This document shows positions 7,542 to 14,812 of a stretch of DNA of 29,364 bases, piece after piece. Every line of letters begins with the position of its first letter. The stretch's first letter is position 1. The notes under the pieces are model-generated. The model made no database searches. It had not been told where the DNA came from and worked only from the letters and a program-made list of their open reading frames with translations. A program made the translations under genes and the position numbers. Where the stretch lies: assembly GCA_017960065.1 (NCBI GenBank), contig JAGCZK010000198.1:1-29364 (forward strand), written 5' to 3'. The DNA is from Paludibacteraceae bacterium (GTDB lineage Bacteria; Bacteroidota; Bacteroidia; Bacteroidales; Paludibacteraceae).

Positions 7542-8168
7542 TCAGAGCAACCGCTGGCGTTTGAGGATATAGTCGGCCAACAGTTCGGCCGTCGCCTCGA
7601 CGCCCAGACGCGACGAGTTGACACAAAGGTCGTAAAACTCCGAAGCGCCCCAGGTCATGTCGGTATAATAGTTGTAATACGAAGCGCGCGACTTGTCGAT
7701 TTTGGCCAACAGTTCGCGGGCCGACTTTTCGTCGAGTTGCTCCACCTCCTGAATACGCGCCAGACGGTCCGACTCGTCGGCCGTAATGAACACCGAAATC
7801 AGGTTGGGATTGTCGCGCAGGATATAGTTGGCGCAACGGCCTACCAGCACGCAGGGGCCCTCCGAGGCAATTTTGCGGATGGTGTCGCACTGCATCGAAA
7901 AGAGCGACTCGCCCGAGAGCAGGTTTTCGGCCAAACCAAACCAGTTGGAAAACGACCAGCCCGACGCCTGCGCCACCGCTACCGGGGTACTGGTGCGCTC
8001 GTCCATCCGCTCGAAAAAGGCTCCGTTAATGCCGGTTTCCTTAGCGACCCGGGCCAACAGTTCCTTGTCGTAATAGGCACAACCCAGTTTTTCTGACAAC
8101 AACTGGCCGATGCGGCGTCCGCCACTTCCGTACTGACGGCCGATAGCGATACATAAAGGCGTTTCCAT
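7542..8168 (-). CDS. cytidylate kinase-like P-loop protein
   Basis: This 208-residue protein has an N-terminal P-loop, IGRQYGSGGRRIG (about 9-21), with the GSGG form typical of the 'cytidylate kinase-like' family and unlike the GPxGSGKST loop of canonical Cmk. It is followed by LGCAYYDKELL and a lid-like stretch rich in Asp, Glu and Arg (DESDRLARIQEVEQLDEKSARELLAKIDKSRASYYNYYTD region, given here as position ~125-165). The family is probably a nucleoside or nucleotide kinase, but its substrate is not known with confidence. It is the third gene of the DUF4783-nadC unit, 22 bp after the nadC stop. Confidence 0.87.
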   Translation of the reverse strand: METPLCIAIGRQYGSGGRRIGQLLSEKLGCAYYDKELLARVAKETGINGAFFERMDERTSTPVAVAQASGWSFSNWFGLAENLLSGESLFSMQCDTIRKIASEGPCVLVGRCANYILRDNPNLISVFITADESDRLARIQEVEQLDEKSARELLAKIDKSRASYYNYYTDMTWGASEFYDLCVNSSRLGVEATAELLADYILKRQRLL

Positions 8169-8190
8169 GGTATATGATGGTTAGTGGTAA

Positions 8191-9051
8191 TCAATGCACA
8201 GCCTTGAAACTCATGTCGAGGCTCTTGACCGAGTGCGTCAGCGCGCCTACCGACACGTAATCGACGCCACATTCGGCATATTGGCGCAATGTGTCGAAGG
8301 TAATGCCGCCCGAAGATTCGGTTTCGAAGCGGCCACCAATCAATTCAACGGCCTTACGCGTGTCGGCAACCGAAAAGTTGTCGAGCATGATGCGATCGAC
8401 GCCGCCCACGGCCAACACCCGGTTGAGCTCGTCGAAGTTGCGCACCTCAATCTCAATCTTGAGTTTTTTGCCTTTGGCCTTGAGGTAATCCTGCGCCCGA
8501 CGGATGGCATTTTCGATGCCTCCGGCAAAATCGACATGGTTGTCCTTGAGCAGGATCATGTCGAACAAGCCGATGCGGTGGTTCACGCCGCCGCCGATTT
8601 TGACAGCCTGCTTTTCGAGCATGCGCAGCCCCGGGGTCGTTTTACGGGTATCCAACACTTTGGTCTTCAACCCTTTGAGCAAATCCGCATACTTACGGGT
8701 AACGGTGGCCACCCCACTCATACGCTGCATGACATTGAGCATCAGCCGCTCGGTTTGCAGCAACGACAGCACCTTGCCACGCACTTCGAAGGCGACGTCG
8801 CCGGGTTTCACCGCATCGCCGTCGTGCAGGTACTGGGTCATCTGAAGTTCGGGATCGAAAGCCTTGAATATTTCTTTGGCCACCTCCACTCCGGCCAGCA
8901 CACCCTGCTCCTTGATAATCAGGCGCGAAGCGCCGTAGGCGTCGGCAGGAATGCACGACAGGGAGGTGTGATCGCCATCACCGATATCTTCTGAAAACCA
9001 AAGGGGAATGAGTTGTTTCAACTCCGATTGCTGCTCACTGTTTTTTGACAT
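8191..9051 (-). CDS. nadC: nicotinate-nucleotide pyrophosphorylase (carboxylating)
   Basis: This 286-residue quinolinate phosphoribosyltransferase makes nicotinate mononucleotide from quinolinate and PRPP in de novo NAD synthesis. Visible family motifs are GDHTS (26-30), MSGVAT (111-116), the phosphoribosyl-binding TRKTTPGLR (135-143), GGGVNHRIGLFD (153-164), LLKDNH (167-172), EIEVRN and MLDNF, and the C-terminal SSGGI and SVGALTHS. Length and motif order are normal for the family. The start overlaps the end of the DUF4783 gene by 17 bp. nadD, a later step of the same pathway, lies about 4 kb away in a separate unit. Confidence 0.97.
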   Translation of the reverse strand: MSKNSEQQSELKQLIPLWFSEDIGDGDHTSLSCIPADAYGASRLIIKEQGVLAGVEVAKEIFKAFDPELQMTQYLHDGDAVKPGDVAFEVRGKVLSLLQTERLMLNVMQRMSGVATVTRKYADLLKGLKTKVLDTRKTTPGLRMLEKQAVKIGGGVNHRIGLFDMILLKDNHVDFAGGIENAIRRAQDYLKAKGKKLKIEIEVRNFDELNRVLAVGGVDRIMLDNFSVADTRKAVELIGGRFETESSGGITFDTLRQYAECGVDYVSVGALTHSVKSLDMSFKAVH

Positions 9052-9436
9052 GGTCTATTCTGAATTGTTTGATGAAGGGTTGCTCACCTTCGCGTTTCAT
9101 CAGCACATACACCCGGTACTCGCGATCGTTGACATCCAACATCGACAACACGAAGAAGGCCGTGTTTTCGCGCGGTCCCTGATGAGAGATCCGACAAGAA
9201 CGGGGATGGTTTTCGGCGAAAAACGAGGTGAGAGCCGAAATCATCTGTCTGCGGTCGTAGATTCCGGGAGCGCCGATTCCCGACACTTCCATCTGATCGG
9301 AAAAATAAACTCCCAATTCCCCGACATCCCCCCGGGACAAAGCCGATGAAAGCCTGGTCGAAAGGTCATCTTGGGCCATCGCCGCCGAAGACAAGGTCAA
9401 ACAGGCGGCGAGCAGGAATAGGATTTTTTTCACCAT
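9035..9436 (-). CDS. DUF4783 secreted protein
   Basis: This 133-residue protein has a signal peptide (MVKKILFLLAACLTLSSAAMAQ, about 22 residues) followed by a small alpha/beta domain of NTF2-like appearance. Features include LSSALSRGDVGELGVYFSDQ, then FFAENHP, then FIKQFRIDHV at the end. The DUF4783 family is confined to Bacteroidetes and is commonly found just upstream of nadC, as here. No catalytic residues are recognised and the function is unknown; it is probably periplasmic. It is first gene of its unit, with a -7 box 36 nt upstream, and its end overlaps nadC by 17 bp. Confidence 0.85.
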   Translation of the reverse strand: MVKKILFLLAACLTLSSAAMAQDDLSTRLSSALSRGDVGELGVYFSDQMEVSGIGAPGIYDRRQMISALTSFFAENHPRSCRISHQGPRENTAFFVLSMLDVNDREYRVYVLMKREGEQPFIKQFRIDHVKKQ

Positions 9437-9461
9437 AGTTGATAATCAGCGGAATAATTCC

Positions 9462-9469
9462 GACCTTTG
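9462..9469 (+). promoter_or_regulatory. near-match -7 box for rlmH
   Basis: GACCTTTG matches TAnnTTTG at five of its six fixed positions (G for the first T). It lies 19 nt before the rlmH ATG and almost abuts the opposite-strand box at 9473-9480. Confidence 0.45.
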
Positions 9470-9472
9470 CAA

Positions 9473-9480
9473 CAAAGATA
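9473..9480 (-). promoter_or_regulatory. -7 promoter box for the DUF4783-nadC unit
   Basis: On the minus strand this reads TATCTTTG, an exact TAnnTTTG match, 36 nt upstream of the DUF4783 ATG at 9436. Confidence 0.7.
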
Positions 9481-9488
9481 CGAAATAA

Positions 9489-9962
9489 ATGAAAACGATA
9501 TTACTTTTGACCGGAAAAACGACCGATGAATTTATCAACAAACTGACTTTGGGCTATGCCGACCGGCTTTCGCACTACCTCGACTTTGAAATCCAGGTGA
9601 TTCCGGATTTGAAAAACACCCGCCACCTCTCGGCCGAGCAGCAGAAAACCATAGAAGGGGAATTGATATGCAAGGCCGTCGGGAACGCCGATGCCGTTGT
9701 TTTGCTCGACGAACGCGGCCAGCAGCCCGGCTCGGTCGAGTTTGCCAACCGGATTGCCCGGTTCCAGCAGGCGGGGCTGCGCCGGCTGGTCTTTGTCATC
9801 GGAGGGCCATACGGGTTTTCCGAAGCCGTATATCAGCGTGCTACGCACACGCTTTCGCTTTCCAAAATGACCTTTTCGCACCAAATGGTACGGCTAATCT
9901 TTATCGAACAGCTCTATCGGGCAATGACCATTTTAAAGGGCGAGCCCTACCACCACGAGTGA
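9489..9962 (+). CDS. rlmH: 23S rRNA (pseudouridine(1915)-N(3))-methyltransferase
   Basis: This 157-residue SPOUT-family enzyme uses S-adenosylmethionine to methylate pseudouridine 1915 in helix 69 of 23S rRNA. The typical motifs are LLDERGQQ (about 72-79), the knot-forming FVIGGPYGFS (about 101-110), and the nearly invariant C-terminal block LSLSKMTFSHQMVRL...EQLYRA...GEPYHHE. Size is normal. It is a single-gene unit. Its TGA (9960-9962) directly abuts the stop of the convergent DUF4290 gene (9963-9965), with no space for a terminator between them. Confidence 0.97.
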   Translation: MKTILLLTGKTTDEFINKLTLGYADRLSHYLDFEIQVIPDLKNTRHLSAEQQKTIEGELICKAVGNADAVVLLDERGQQPGSVEFANRIARFQQAGLRRLVFVIGGPYGFSEAVYQRATHTLSLSKMTFSHQMVRLIFIEQLYRAMTILKGEPYHHE

Positions 9963-10571
9963 TTATTTGCGGCCTTTGAAGTTTTTGCCGCCCTTGACGT
10001 TGGGCTTGTTTTTGGTCACGAGCTGCAATTCGCGGGCGTCGCGCAAACGGAGGGTTTCTTCGTTGTAATCGAGCCGTCCGTCGGAGAGTTCGCGCAAATC
10101 GTCGTAAATTTTTTTGTCTTCGACATTGTCTTTGTTCCAGGCCAGGTAGCTCTTTTTCATCTGGTTGGCCACCATCGACACCAGCAGTTGCTTGTCTTCG
10201 CCCTCGTAGTCGGCGGCCGCTTTGACCAAGGCAGGCAGGGTCCGGCCGTAATGGCGGTAGCGCAGGTGGTAGTCGGGGTAATTGATTTTGACGGGCCGGA
10301 TAACGGCGTCCTCTTTTTTCGGAATATCGTAGGGATAATCAATATCGAGCCGGTAATCCGACATCATGGCCAGGTGGTCCCAAAGTTTGTGTTTGAAATC
10401 ATTGACATCGCGCAAGTGCGGAAAGAGGTTTCCCATGATGCTGATGATGGTTTTGACACAACGGGTGCGTTCGCCGCGGTCTTCGATGGTCATGGCATAT
10501 TCGACCATCTGCTGGATGTTGCGCCCGTACTCGGGAAGAATCAGTTTGTTTTTGGCGGTATAGTATTCCAT
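9963..10571 (-). CDS. DUF4290 family protein
   Basis: About 202 residues from the ATG at 10571 (MEYYTAKNKLILPEYGRNIQ). An upstream in-frame start at 10604 would run into tsaB and adds only an unconserved MRRRTTASSGI. The DUF4290 family is a Bacteroidetes protein of unknown function. It is mainly helical and Tyr/Asp-rich in the middle (YRLDIDYPYDIPKKED, then INYPDYHLRYRHYGR), with a very basic tail (KNKPNVKGGKNFKGRK) that suggests nucleic-acid or ribosome contact; that is inference. There is no signal peptide. It is cotranscribed with tsaB, whose stop lies 29 bp upstream. Confidence 0.85.
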   Translation of the reverse strand: MEYYTAKNKLILPEYGRNIQQMVEYAMTIEDRGERTRCVKTIISIMGNLFPHLRDVNDFKHKLWDHLAMMSDYRLDIDYPYDIPKKEDAVIRPVKINYPDYHLRYRHYGRTLPALVKAAADYEGEDKQLLVSMVANQMKKSYLAWNKDNVEDKKIYDDLRELSDGRLDYNEETLRLRDARELQLVTKNKPNVKGGKNFKGRK

Positions 10572-10600
10572 AATTCCGGATGATGCTGTGGTCCTCCTTC

Positions 10601-11287
10601 TCAAAACACTTTGTTTTTGGGAACGGAGGCCTGAAATTCCTTGAGGTAAAAAGGTTCGAAATAGGCCAGGTCGGCAAACCGCTTTTCGCGATAAGCCGCT
10701 TCGGCCAAAGCGCCCATGGACGACGCCAAGGGGTGAACATCGGCCACGAAGCGGGCGTTGGGGTGATCAATCACGGCCTGGCATTTGGCGGCGCCGTCGC
10801 CAAAAAAGACCACCTCGCCGGCATCGAGCCAGCTGCGGTAGGTGTCGGCATCCACAATGTCGGCCTGGGCCGGACGGCGCTGGGCAAGCTGGCGGTCGTA
10901 CAAGGCGGCGTACACTTCCATCCGGCGGGCGTCGATCATCGGGCACAACAGGGCGTCGGCCGACAGGTCGGTATAGCGTTCCAACAGCCCGGCGGCCATC
11001 ACCTGCAGGGTCGGCAGCACGATTACGGGCACCTGCCAGCCGAAACAGATTCCTTTGACAAAAGAGGCGCCGATACGCAACCCCGTGTAGGAGCCGGGGC
11101 CGGCACTTAATGCGACGGCATCGGGATTGCCCGGGAACGCGGCTAAAATTTCGCGCACAAAACCACCGAGCAGCCGGCCGTGGTTCTGTCCGGCATAATC
11201 CTCTCGGGAAAGCCGACAGCAGCCGTCTTCCAACCATGCGGCGGAACAGACTTTGGTCGTGGTATCAATGCTTAGAATGCGGGCCAT
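10601..11287 (-). CDS. tsaB: TsaB, tRNA t6A37 synthesis factor
   Basis: This 228-residue protein is the TsaB partner of the TsaD-TsaB-TsaE complex that transfers threonylcarbamoyl to A37 of ANN-decoding tRNAs. Key segments are ILSIDTTTKVCSAAW at the N-terminus, LLGGFVREIL, and the ASKHA-fold signature LSAGPGSYTGLRIG (about 60-73), followed by FVKGICFGWQVPV. The length fits TsaB (no TsaD metal-binding HxxxH), and the C-terminal RimI domain found fused in some species is absent. The ATG at 11287 (MARILSID) is preferred over one 12 nt upstream (MRIS). It is the first gene of the unit with DUF4290. Confidence 0.95.
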   Translation of the reverse strand: MARILSIDTTTKVCSAAWLEDGCCRLSREDYAGQNHGRLLGGFVREILAAFPGNPDAVALSAGPGSYTGLRIGASFVKGICFGWQVPVIVLPTLQVMAAGLLERYTDLSADALLCPMIDARRMEVYAALYDRQLAQRRPAQADIVDADTYRSWLDAGEVVFFGDGAAKCQAVIDHPNARFVADVHPLASSMGALAEAAYREKRFADLAYFEPFYLKEFQASVPKNKVF

Positions 11288-11321
11288 GGAAATGCGCAAG
11301 ACAAAATCTCACTCTCGCGTG

Positions 11322-11329
11322 CAAAATTA
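11322..11329 (-). promoter_or_regulatory. -7 promoter box for tsaB-DUF4290
   Basis: On the minus strand this reads TAATTTTG, an exact TAnnTTTG match, 34 nt upstream of the tsaB ATG. It is back-to-back with the yicC box only 23 bp away. Confidence 0.65.
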
Positions 11330-11352
11330 GCGATTTTCTATGAAAAAAACCT

Positions 11353-11360
11353 TAACTTTG
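11353..11360 (+). promoter_or_regulatory. -7 promoter box for yicC-gmk-nadD
   Basis: TAACTTTG matches TAnnTTTG exactly, 23 nt before the yicC ATG. Confidence 0.7.
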
Positions 11361-11383
11361 CCCCATAAAATAAAAGAAGCCCT

Positions 11384-12259
11384 ATGATTCAATCCATGAC
11401 CGGCTACGGAAAAGCCAGCGCGGTTTTCCAAGGCAAGAAAATCGTAGCCGAAATCAAATCGCTCAACAGCAAACAGTTGGATCTTTCGACCCGCATCACC
11501 TCGTGCTACCGCGAAAAGGAACTCGAAATCCGCAGTCTTATCAGCCGCACGCTCGAACGCGGCAAAGTGGAGTTCAGCCTGTACATCGAATCCAATGCCA
11601 CGGAGCAGGCGGCCCTGGTCAACAAAGACCTGCTGCTCTCCTATAAGAAACAACTCAGCGATTTGTCGGCCGAAACCGGGATTCCAGAACCTGCCGACTG
11701 GTTCGGCCTGCTGCTGAAAATGCCCGACGTGCTCAAAGCCGACCCCACCGAACTCGACCCCGAAGAATGGTCTGTCGCCGCACAGGCCGTACAAACAGCC
11801 ATCGACCAGCTGATTGCGTTCCGCAAGCAGGAAGGCGCAGGGCTCGAACGTTTCTTTAACGAAAAAATCGGCCGGATCGAAGCGCTTTCGCTCGAAGTGC
11901 CCCAATACGAACGTCCGCGCATCGACAAAATCAAGGGCCGCCTCGAAGACAACCTCAAGAACCTCGACGACAAGATCAAATTCGACCCCAACCGCCTCGA
12001 ACAGGAGTTGATTTTCTACATCGAGAAGCTCGACATCAGCGAAGAGAAACAACGTCTGGCCAACCACCTCAAATACTTCCGCGAAACAATGCAGGAGCCG
12101 GTGGCCACCGGCAAAAAACTCGGATTCATCGCCCAGGAGATGGGACGCGAAATCAACACCCTCGGTTCGAAGGCCAACCAAAGCGACCTGCAAATTCTCG
12201 TGGTGAAGATGAAGGACGAGTTGGAACAAATCAAAGAGCAGGTACTCAACGTTTTATAA
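11384..12259 (+). CDS. yicC: YicC family endoribonuclease
   Basis: This 291-residue protein begins with the family hallmark MIQSMTGYGKAS and ELKSLNSKQLDL-like IKSLNSKQLDLSTRI. It has a long helical middle and the conserved C-terminal DUF1732 region (LIFYIEKLDISEEKQRLANH, then FIAQEMGREINTLGSKAN). E. coli YicC is an RNase acting on structured small RNAs; the same activity here is inferred from family membership. It is first gene of a unit with gmk (4-bp gap), a very common bacterial pairing. The length is normal. Confidence 0.95.
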   Translation: MIQSMTGYGKASAVFQGKKIVAEIKSLNSKQLDLSTRITSCYREKELEIRSLISRTLERGKVEFSLYIESNATEQAALVNKDLLLSYKKQLSDLSAETGIPEPADWFGLLLKMPDVLKADPTELDPEEWSVAAQAVQTAIDQLIAFRKQEGAGLERFFNEKIGRIEALSLEVPQYERPRIDKIKGRLEDNLKNLDDKIKFDPNRLEQELIFYIEKLDISEEKQRLANHLKYFRETMQEPVATGKKLGFIAQEMGREINTLGSKANQSDLQILVVKMKDELEQIKEQVLNVL

Positions 12260-12263
12260 CACA

Positions 12264-12833
12264 ATGGAGCAAGCAAAACTGATCGTATTTTCGGCCCCTT
12301 CCGGCTCGGGCAAGAGCACCATCATCCACTACCTGATGCAGCAGGGCCTGCCACTCGAGTTTTCGATTTCGGCCACCAGCCGCCCGCCGCGCGGCCAGGA
12401 GCAGCACGGGGTGGAATATTACTTTTTGAGCCCCGAAGAATTTCGCGAGCACATTGCCCAAGGCGATTTTCTCGAATACGAGGAAGTGTATCCCGACCGC
12501 TTCTACGGCACGCTCAAAAGCGAGGTCGGGCGCATTGGCGCCAAAGGCAAGGTCTGCATCTTCGACGTGGATGTCAAAGGTGGGCTCAACATCAAACGGA
12601 TGTACCAAGACCGCGCCCTGACCGTCTTTATCATGCCCCCCAGCGTTGACGAGCTGCGCCGCCGCCTCGAAGGCCGGGGCACCGATGCCCGCGAAGTGAT
12701 TGAGCAACGCCTCGCGAAAGCGGAATACGAAATGAGTTTTGCCTCCCAATTCGACACCGTTATTGTCAATGATGAACTGTCAGTCGCCCAACAAAAGGCG
12801 TTGGAAACCGTCAGCGGATTTCTGGCTCGATAA
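12264..12833 (+). CDS. gmk: guanylate kinase
   Basis: This 189-residue enzyme phosphorylates GMP to GDP with ATP. The P-loop is FSAPSGSGKST (9-19). It is followed by the GMP-binding segment ISATSRPPRGQEQHGVEYYF, then FLEYEEVYPDRFYGT, the DVDVKGG segment and the lid RRRLEGRGTD. Size and order are standard. It begins 4 bp after yicC. Its 3' end is overlapped by the most upstream plausible ATGs of nadD. Confidence 0.97.
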   Translation: MEQAKLIVFSAPSGSGKSTIIHYLMQQGLPLEFSISATSRPPRGQEQHGVEYYFLSPEEFREHIAQGDFLEYEEVYPDRFYGTLKSEVGRIGAKGKVCIFDVDVKGGLNIKRMYQDRALTVFIMPPSVDELRRRLEGRGTDAREVIEQRLAKAEYEMSFASQFDTVIVNDELSVAQQKALETVSGFLAR

Positions 12834-13419
12834 AGCGGCCTGCAATATCAGCCGTGTCGGGCTGTTTTTCGGCTCGTTCAACCCGATTCACAACGGGCAT
12901 TTGAACTTAGCCCGGACCTTGCTGGAGAACACAGGCCTCGAGCAGGTGTGGCTGGTGGTGTCGCCCCAAAACCCCTTCAAACTTTCGGCCGGGCTGGCCG
13001 ACGACAACATGCGCTACGAGATGGCCTGGCTGGCCACCCAAAACCTGCCTGGCATCGAAGTCTGCGGCATCGAGTTGGAACTGCCCACCCCCTCGTACAC
13101 CATCCGCACCCTCGACGCGCTGCGCGTGCGCTACCCGCACATCCGCTTCACCCTGCTCATGGGCGCCGACAATTGGCTGGGATTTCCGGGCTGGCAAGAG
13201 TACGAGCGCATTCTCGCCTCCTACGAAATTTTGATTTACCCCCGGACGGGAAGCCCGATGCCCGAGCACCTGCCCGAAGGCGTCCGCTGCGTCGAGGCTC
13301 CGACCTTCGACCTCTCGGCCACGCAAATCCGCGAAGCCATCGGACGTGGCGAGCCGATCGGACAATGGGTTCCCGAAGCGGTCGCCGAGTATATCCGCCG
13401 CCACCGGCTCTACCGTTGA
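12772..13419 (+). CDS. nadD: nicotinate-nucleotide adenylyltransferase
   Basis: The enzyme adenylylates nicotinate mononucleotide to deamido-NAD. Motifs are VGLFFGSFNPIHNGHL (nucleotide-binding GSFNPIHxGH), LLMGADNW, and near the end LSATQIREAIGRGE plus VAEYIRRHRLY. The start is uncertain. The family normally begins a few residues before GLFFGSFNP, but there is no ATG, GTG or TTG in that position. The nearest in-frame starts are the tandem ATGs at 12769 and 12772, inside gmk, giving a ~30-residue extension before the fold and a 62-bp overlap. A non-standard start such as the ATC at 12847 is the alternative. It is the last gene of the yicC-gmk unit. Confidence 0.92.
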   Translation: MNCQSPNKRRWKPSADFWLDKAACNISRVGLFFGSFNPIHNGHLNLARTLLENTGLEQVWLVVSPQNPFKLSAGLADDNMRYEMAWLATQNLPGIEVCGIELELPTPSYTIRTLDALRVRYPHIRFTLLMGADNWLGFPGWQEYERILASYEILIYPRTGSPMPEHLPEGVRCVEAPTFDLSATQIREAIGRGEPIGQWVPEAVAEYIRRHRLYR

Positions 13420-13462
13420 CAGTTTCGGGAAAAGAAATATCCCTACCTATCCATTTTTTTTG

Positions 13463-13470
13463 TATCTTTG
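13463..13470 (+). promoter_or_regulatory. -7 promoter box for murA-lipoprotein-tilS
   Basis: TATCTTTG matches TAnnTTTG exactly and lies between the nadD stop and murA, 37 nt before the murA ATG at 13508. It excludes in-frame starts upstream, such as the one at 13346. Confidence 0.75.
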
Positions 13471-13507
13471 CTTCGTACCGGCAACAAGGCCGGGCACCCG
13501 ACACATT

Positions 13508-14812
13508 ATGGCATCATTCCGAATCGAAGGCGGTCACACGCTACATGGAGAAATTTCGCCCCAAGGCGCTAAAAACGAGGCCTTGGAGGTTATCTGCGCC
13601 ACCCTCCTCACCGAGGAGCCGGTCACCATCCACAACATTCCCGACATCGCCGATGTCAACCACCTCATTGAGCTGATTCAGCGGATGGGAGTGGCGGTGA
13701 GCCGTTCGGGAAAGAACACCTGCACCTTCACCGCCCGCGATGTGCGGCTCGACTACCTCGAAACCGAGGAGTATTACAAAACCAGCGCTTCGCTGCGCGG
13801 CTCCATCATGCTGTTGGGGCCGATAGCCGCACGTTTCGGCTATGCCATCGCCCCCAAACCGGGTGGCGACAAAATCGGACGGCGCCGGTTGGACACGCAC
13901 TTCGAAGGCATGCAGAAATTGGGGGCCGAGTTTGACTACGACGCCGACAACGGTCTGTTCCGCATCCACGCCAAGCGACTCAAAGGCTGCTACATGCTGC
14001 TCGACGAGGCTTCGGTGACGGGTACGGCCAACATCCTGATGACGGCCGTTTTGGCCGAAGGCGACACCACCATCTACAACGCCGCCTGCGAGCCGTACAT
14101 CCAACAGCTCTGCCGCATGCTCTGCCGCATGGGCGCCCAAATCGACGGCATCGGTTCGAACCTGCTCACCATCCACGGGGTGAAACAGCTTCAGGGCTGC
14201 ACCCACCACATTCTGCCCGACATGATTGAGGTGGGCAGTTTTATCGGCATGGCGGCGATGACCGGTTCGGACCTGACGGTCAAAAACGCGGCGATTGAGC
14301 AGTTGGGCATCATTCCCGACAGTTTTCGCAAGTTGGGCATCCGTCTCGACTTTATCGGCGATGACATTCACATTCCGCAACAAGACGGCTACACCATCGA
14401 ATCGTACATCGACGGCTCGATCATGACCCTGGCCGACGCCCCCTGGCCCGGCCTGACGCCCGACTTGCTCAGCGTCCTGCTGGTGGTGGCCACCAAGGCC
14501 AAAGGCAGTGTGCTCATCCACCAAAAGATGTTCGAAAGCCGTCTGTTCTTTGTCGATAAGCTGATTGACATGGGTGCGCAAATCATTTTGTGCGATCCGC
14601 ACCGCGCCACCATCATCGGCTTGGGCGAACAGTTCCGCCTGCGCCCCGCCACCATGAGCTCGCCCGATATCCGCGCCGGTATCGCCCTGCTCATCGCCGC
14701 CATGAGCGCCGACGGCGTCAGCACCATTCACAACATCGAGCAAATCGACCGGGGCTACGAATCCATCGAGACCCGCCTCAACGCCTTAGGAGCCCATATC
14801 ACACGCCTATGA
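13508..14812 (+). CDS. murA: UDP-N-acetylglucosamine 1-carboxyvinyltransferase
   Basis: This 434-residue enzyme carries out the first committed step of peptidoglycan synthesis, transferring enolpyruvate from PEP to UDP-GlcNAc. Motifs include GAKNEAL with Lys22-Asn23, IHNIPDIADV, RGSIMLLGPIAARFG, and the active-site loop PKPGGDKIGRRR. In this loop the usual catalytic Cys (Cys115 in E. coli) is replaced by Asp121. This substitution is known from Mycobacterium and Chlamydia and makes MurA insensitive to fosfomycin. The remaining EPSP-synthase-like repeats and the length are normal. The TGA overlaps the next ATG (ATGA), coupling murA to the lipoprotein gene. Confidence 0.97.
   Translation: MASFRIEGGHTLHGEISPQGAKNEALEVICATLLTEEPVTIHNIPDIADVNHLIELIQRMGVAVSRSGKNTCTFTARDVRLDYLETEEYYKTSASLRGSIMLLGPIAARFGYAIAPKPGGDKIGRRRLDTHFEGMQKLGAEFDYDADNGLFRIHAKRLKGCYMLLDEASVTGTANILMTAVLAEGDTTIYNAACEPYIQQLCRMLCRMGAQIDGIGSNLLTIHGVKQLQGCTHHILPDMIEVGSFIGMAAMTGSDLTVKNAAIEQLGIIPDSFRKLGIRLDFIGDDIHIPQQDGYTIESYIDGSIMTLADAPWPGLTPDLLSVLLVVATKAKGSVLIHQKMFESRLFFVDKLIDMGAQIILCDPHRATIIGLGEQFRLRPATMSSPDIRAGIALLIAAMSADGVSTIHNIEQIDRGYESIETRLNALGAHITRL

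Noticed and set aside
13541..14743. 400-codon open frame antisense to murA
   Set aside because: The sense gene is a clear MurA; the antisense product has low-complexity His/Asp/Val/Gly composition and no start signals.
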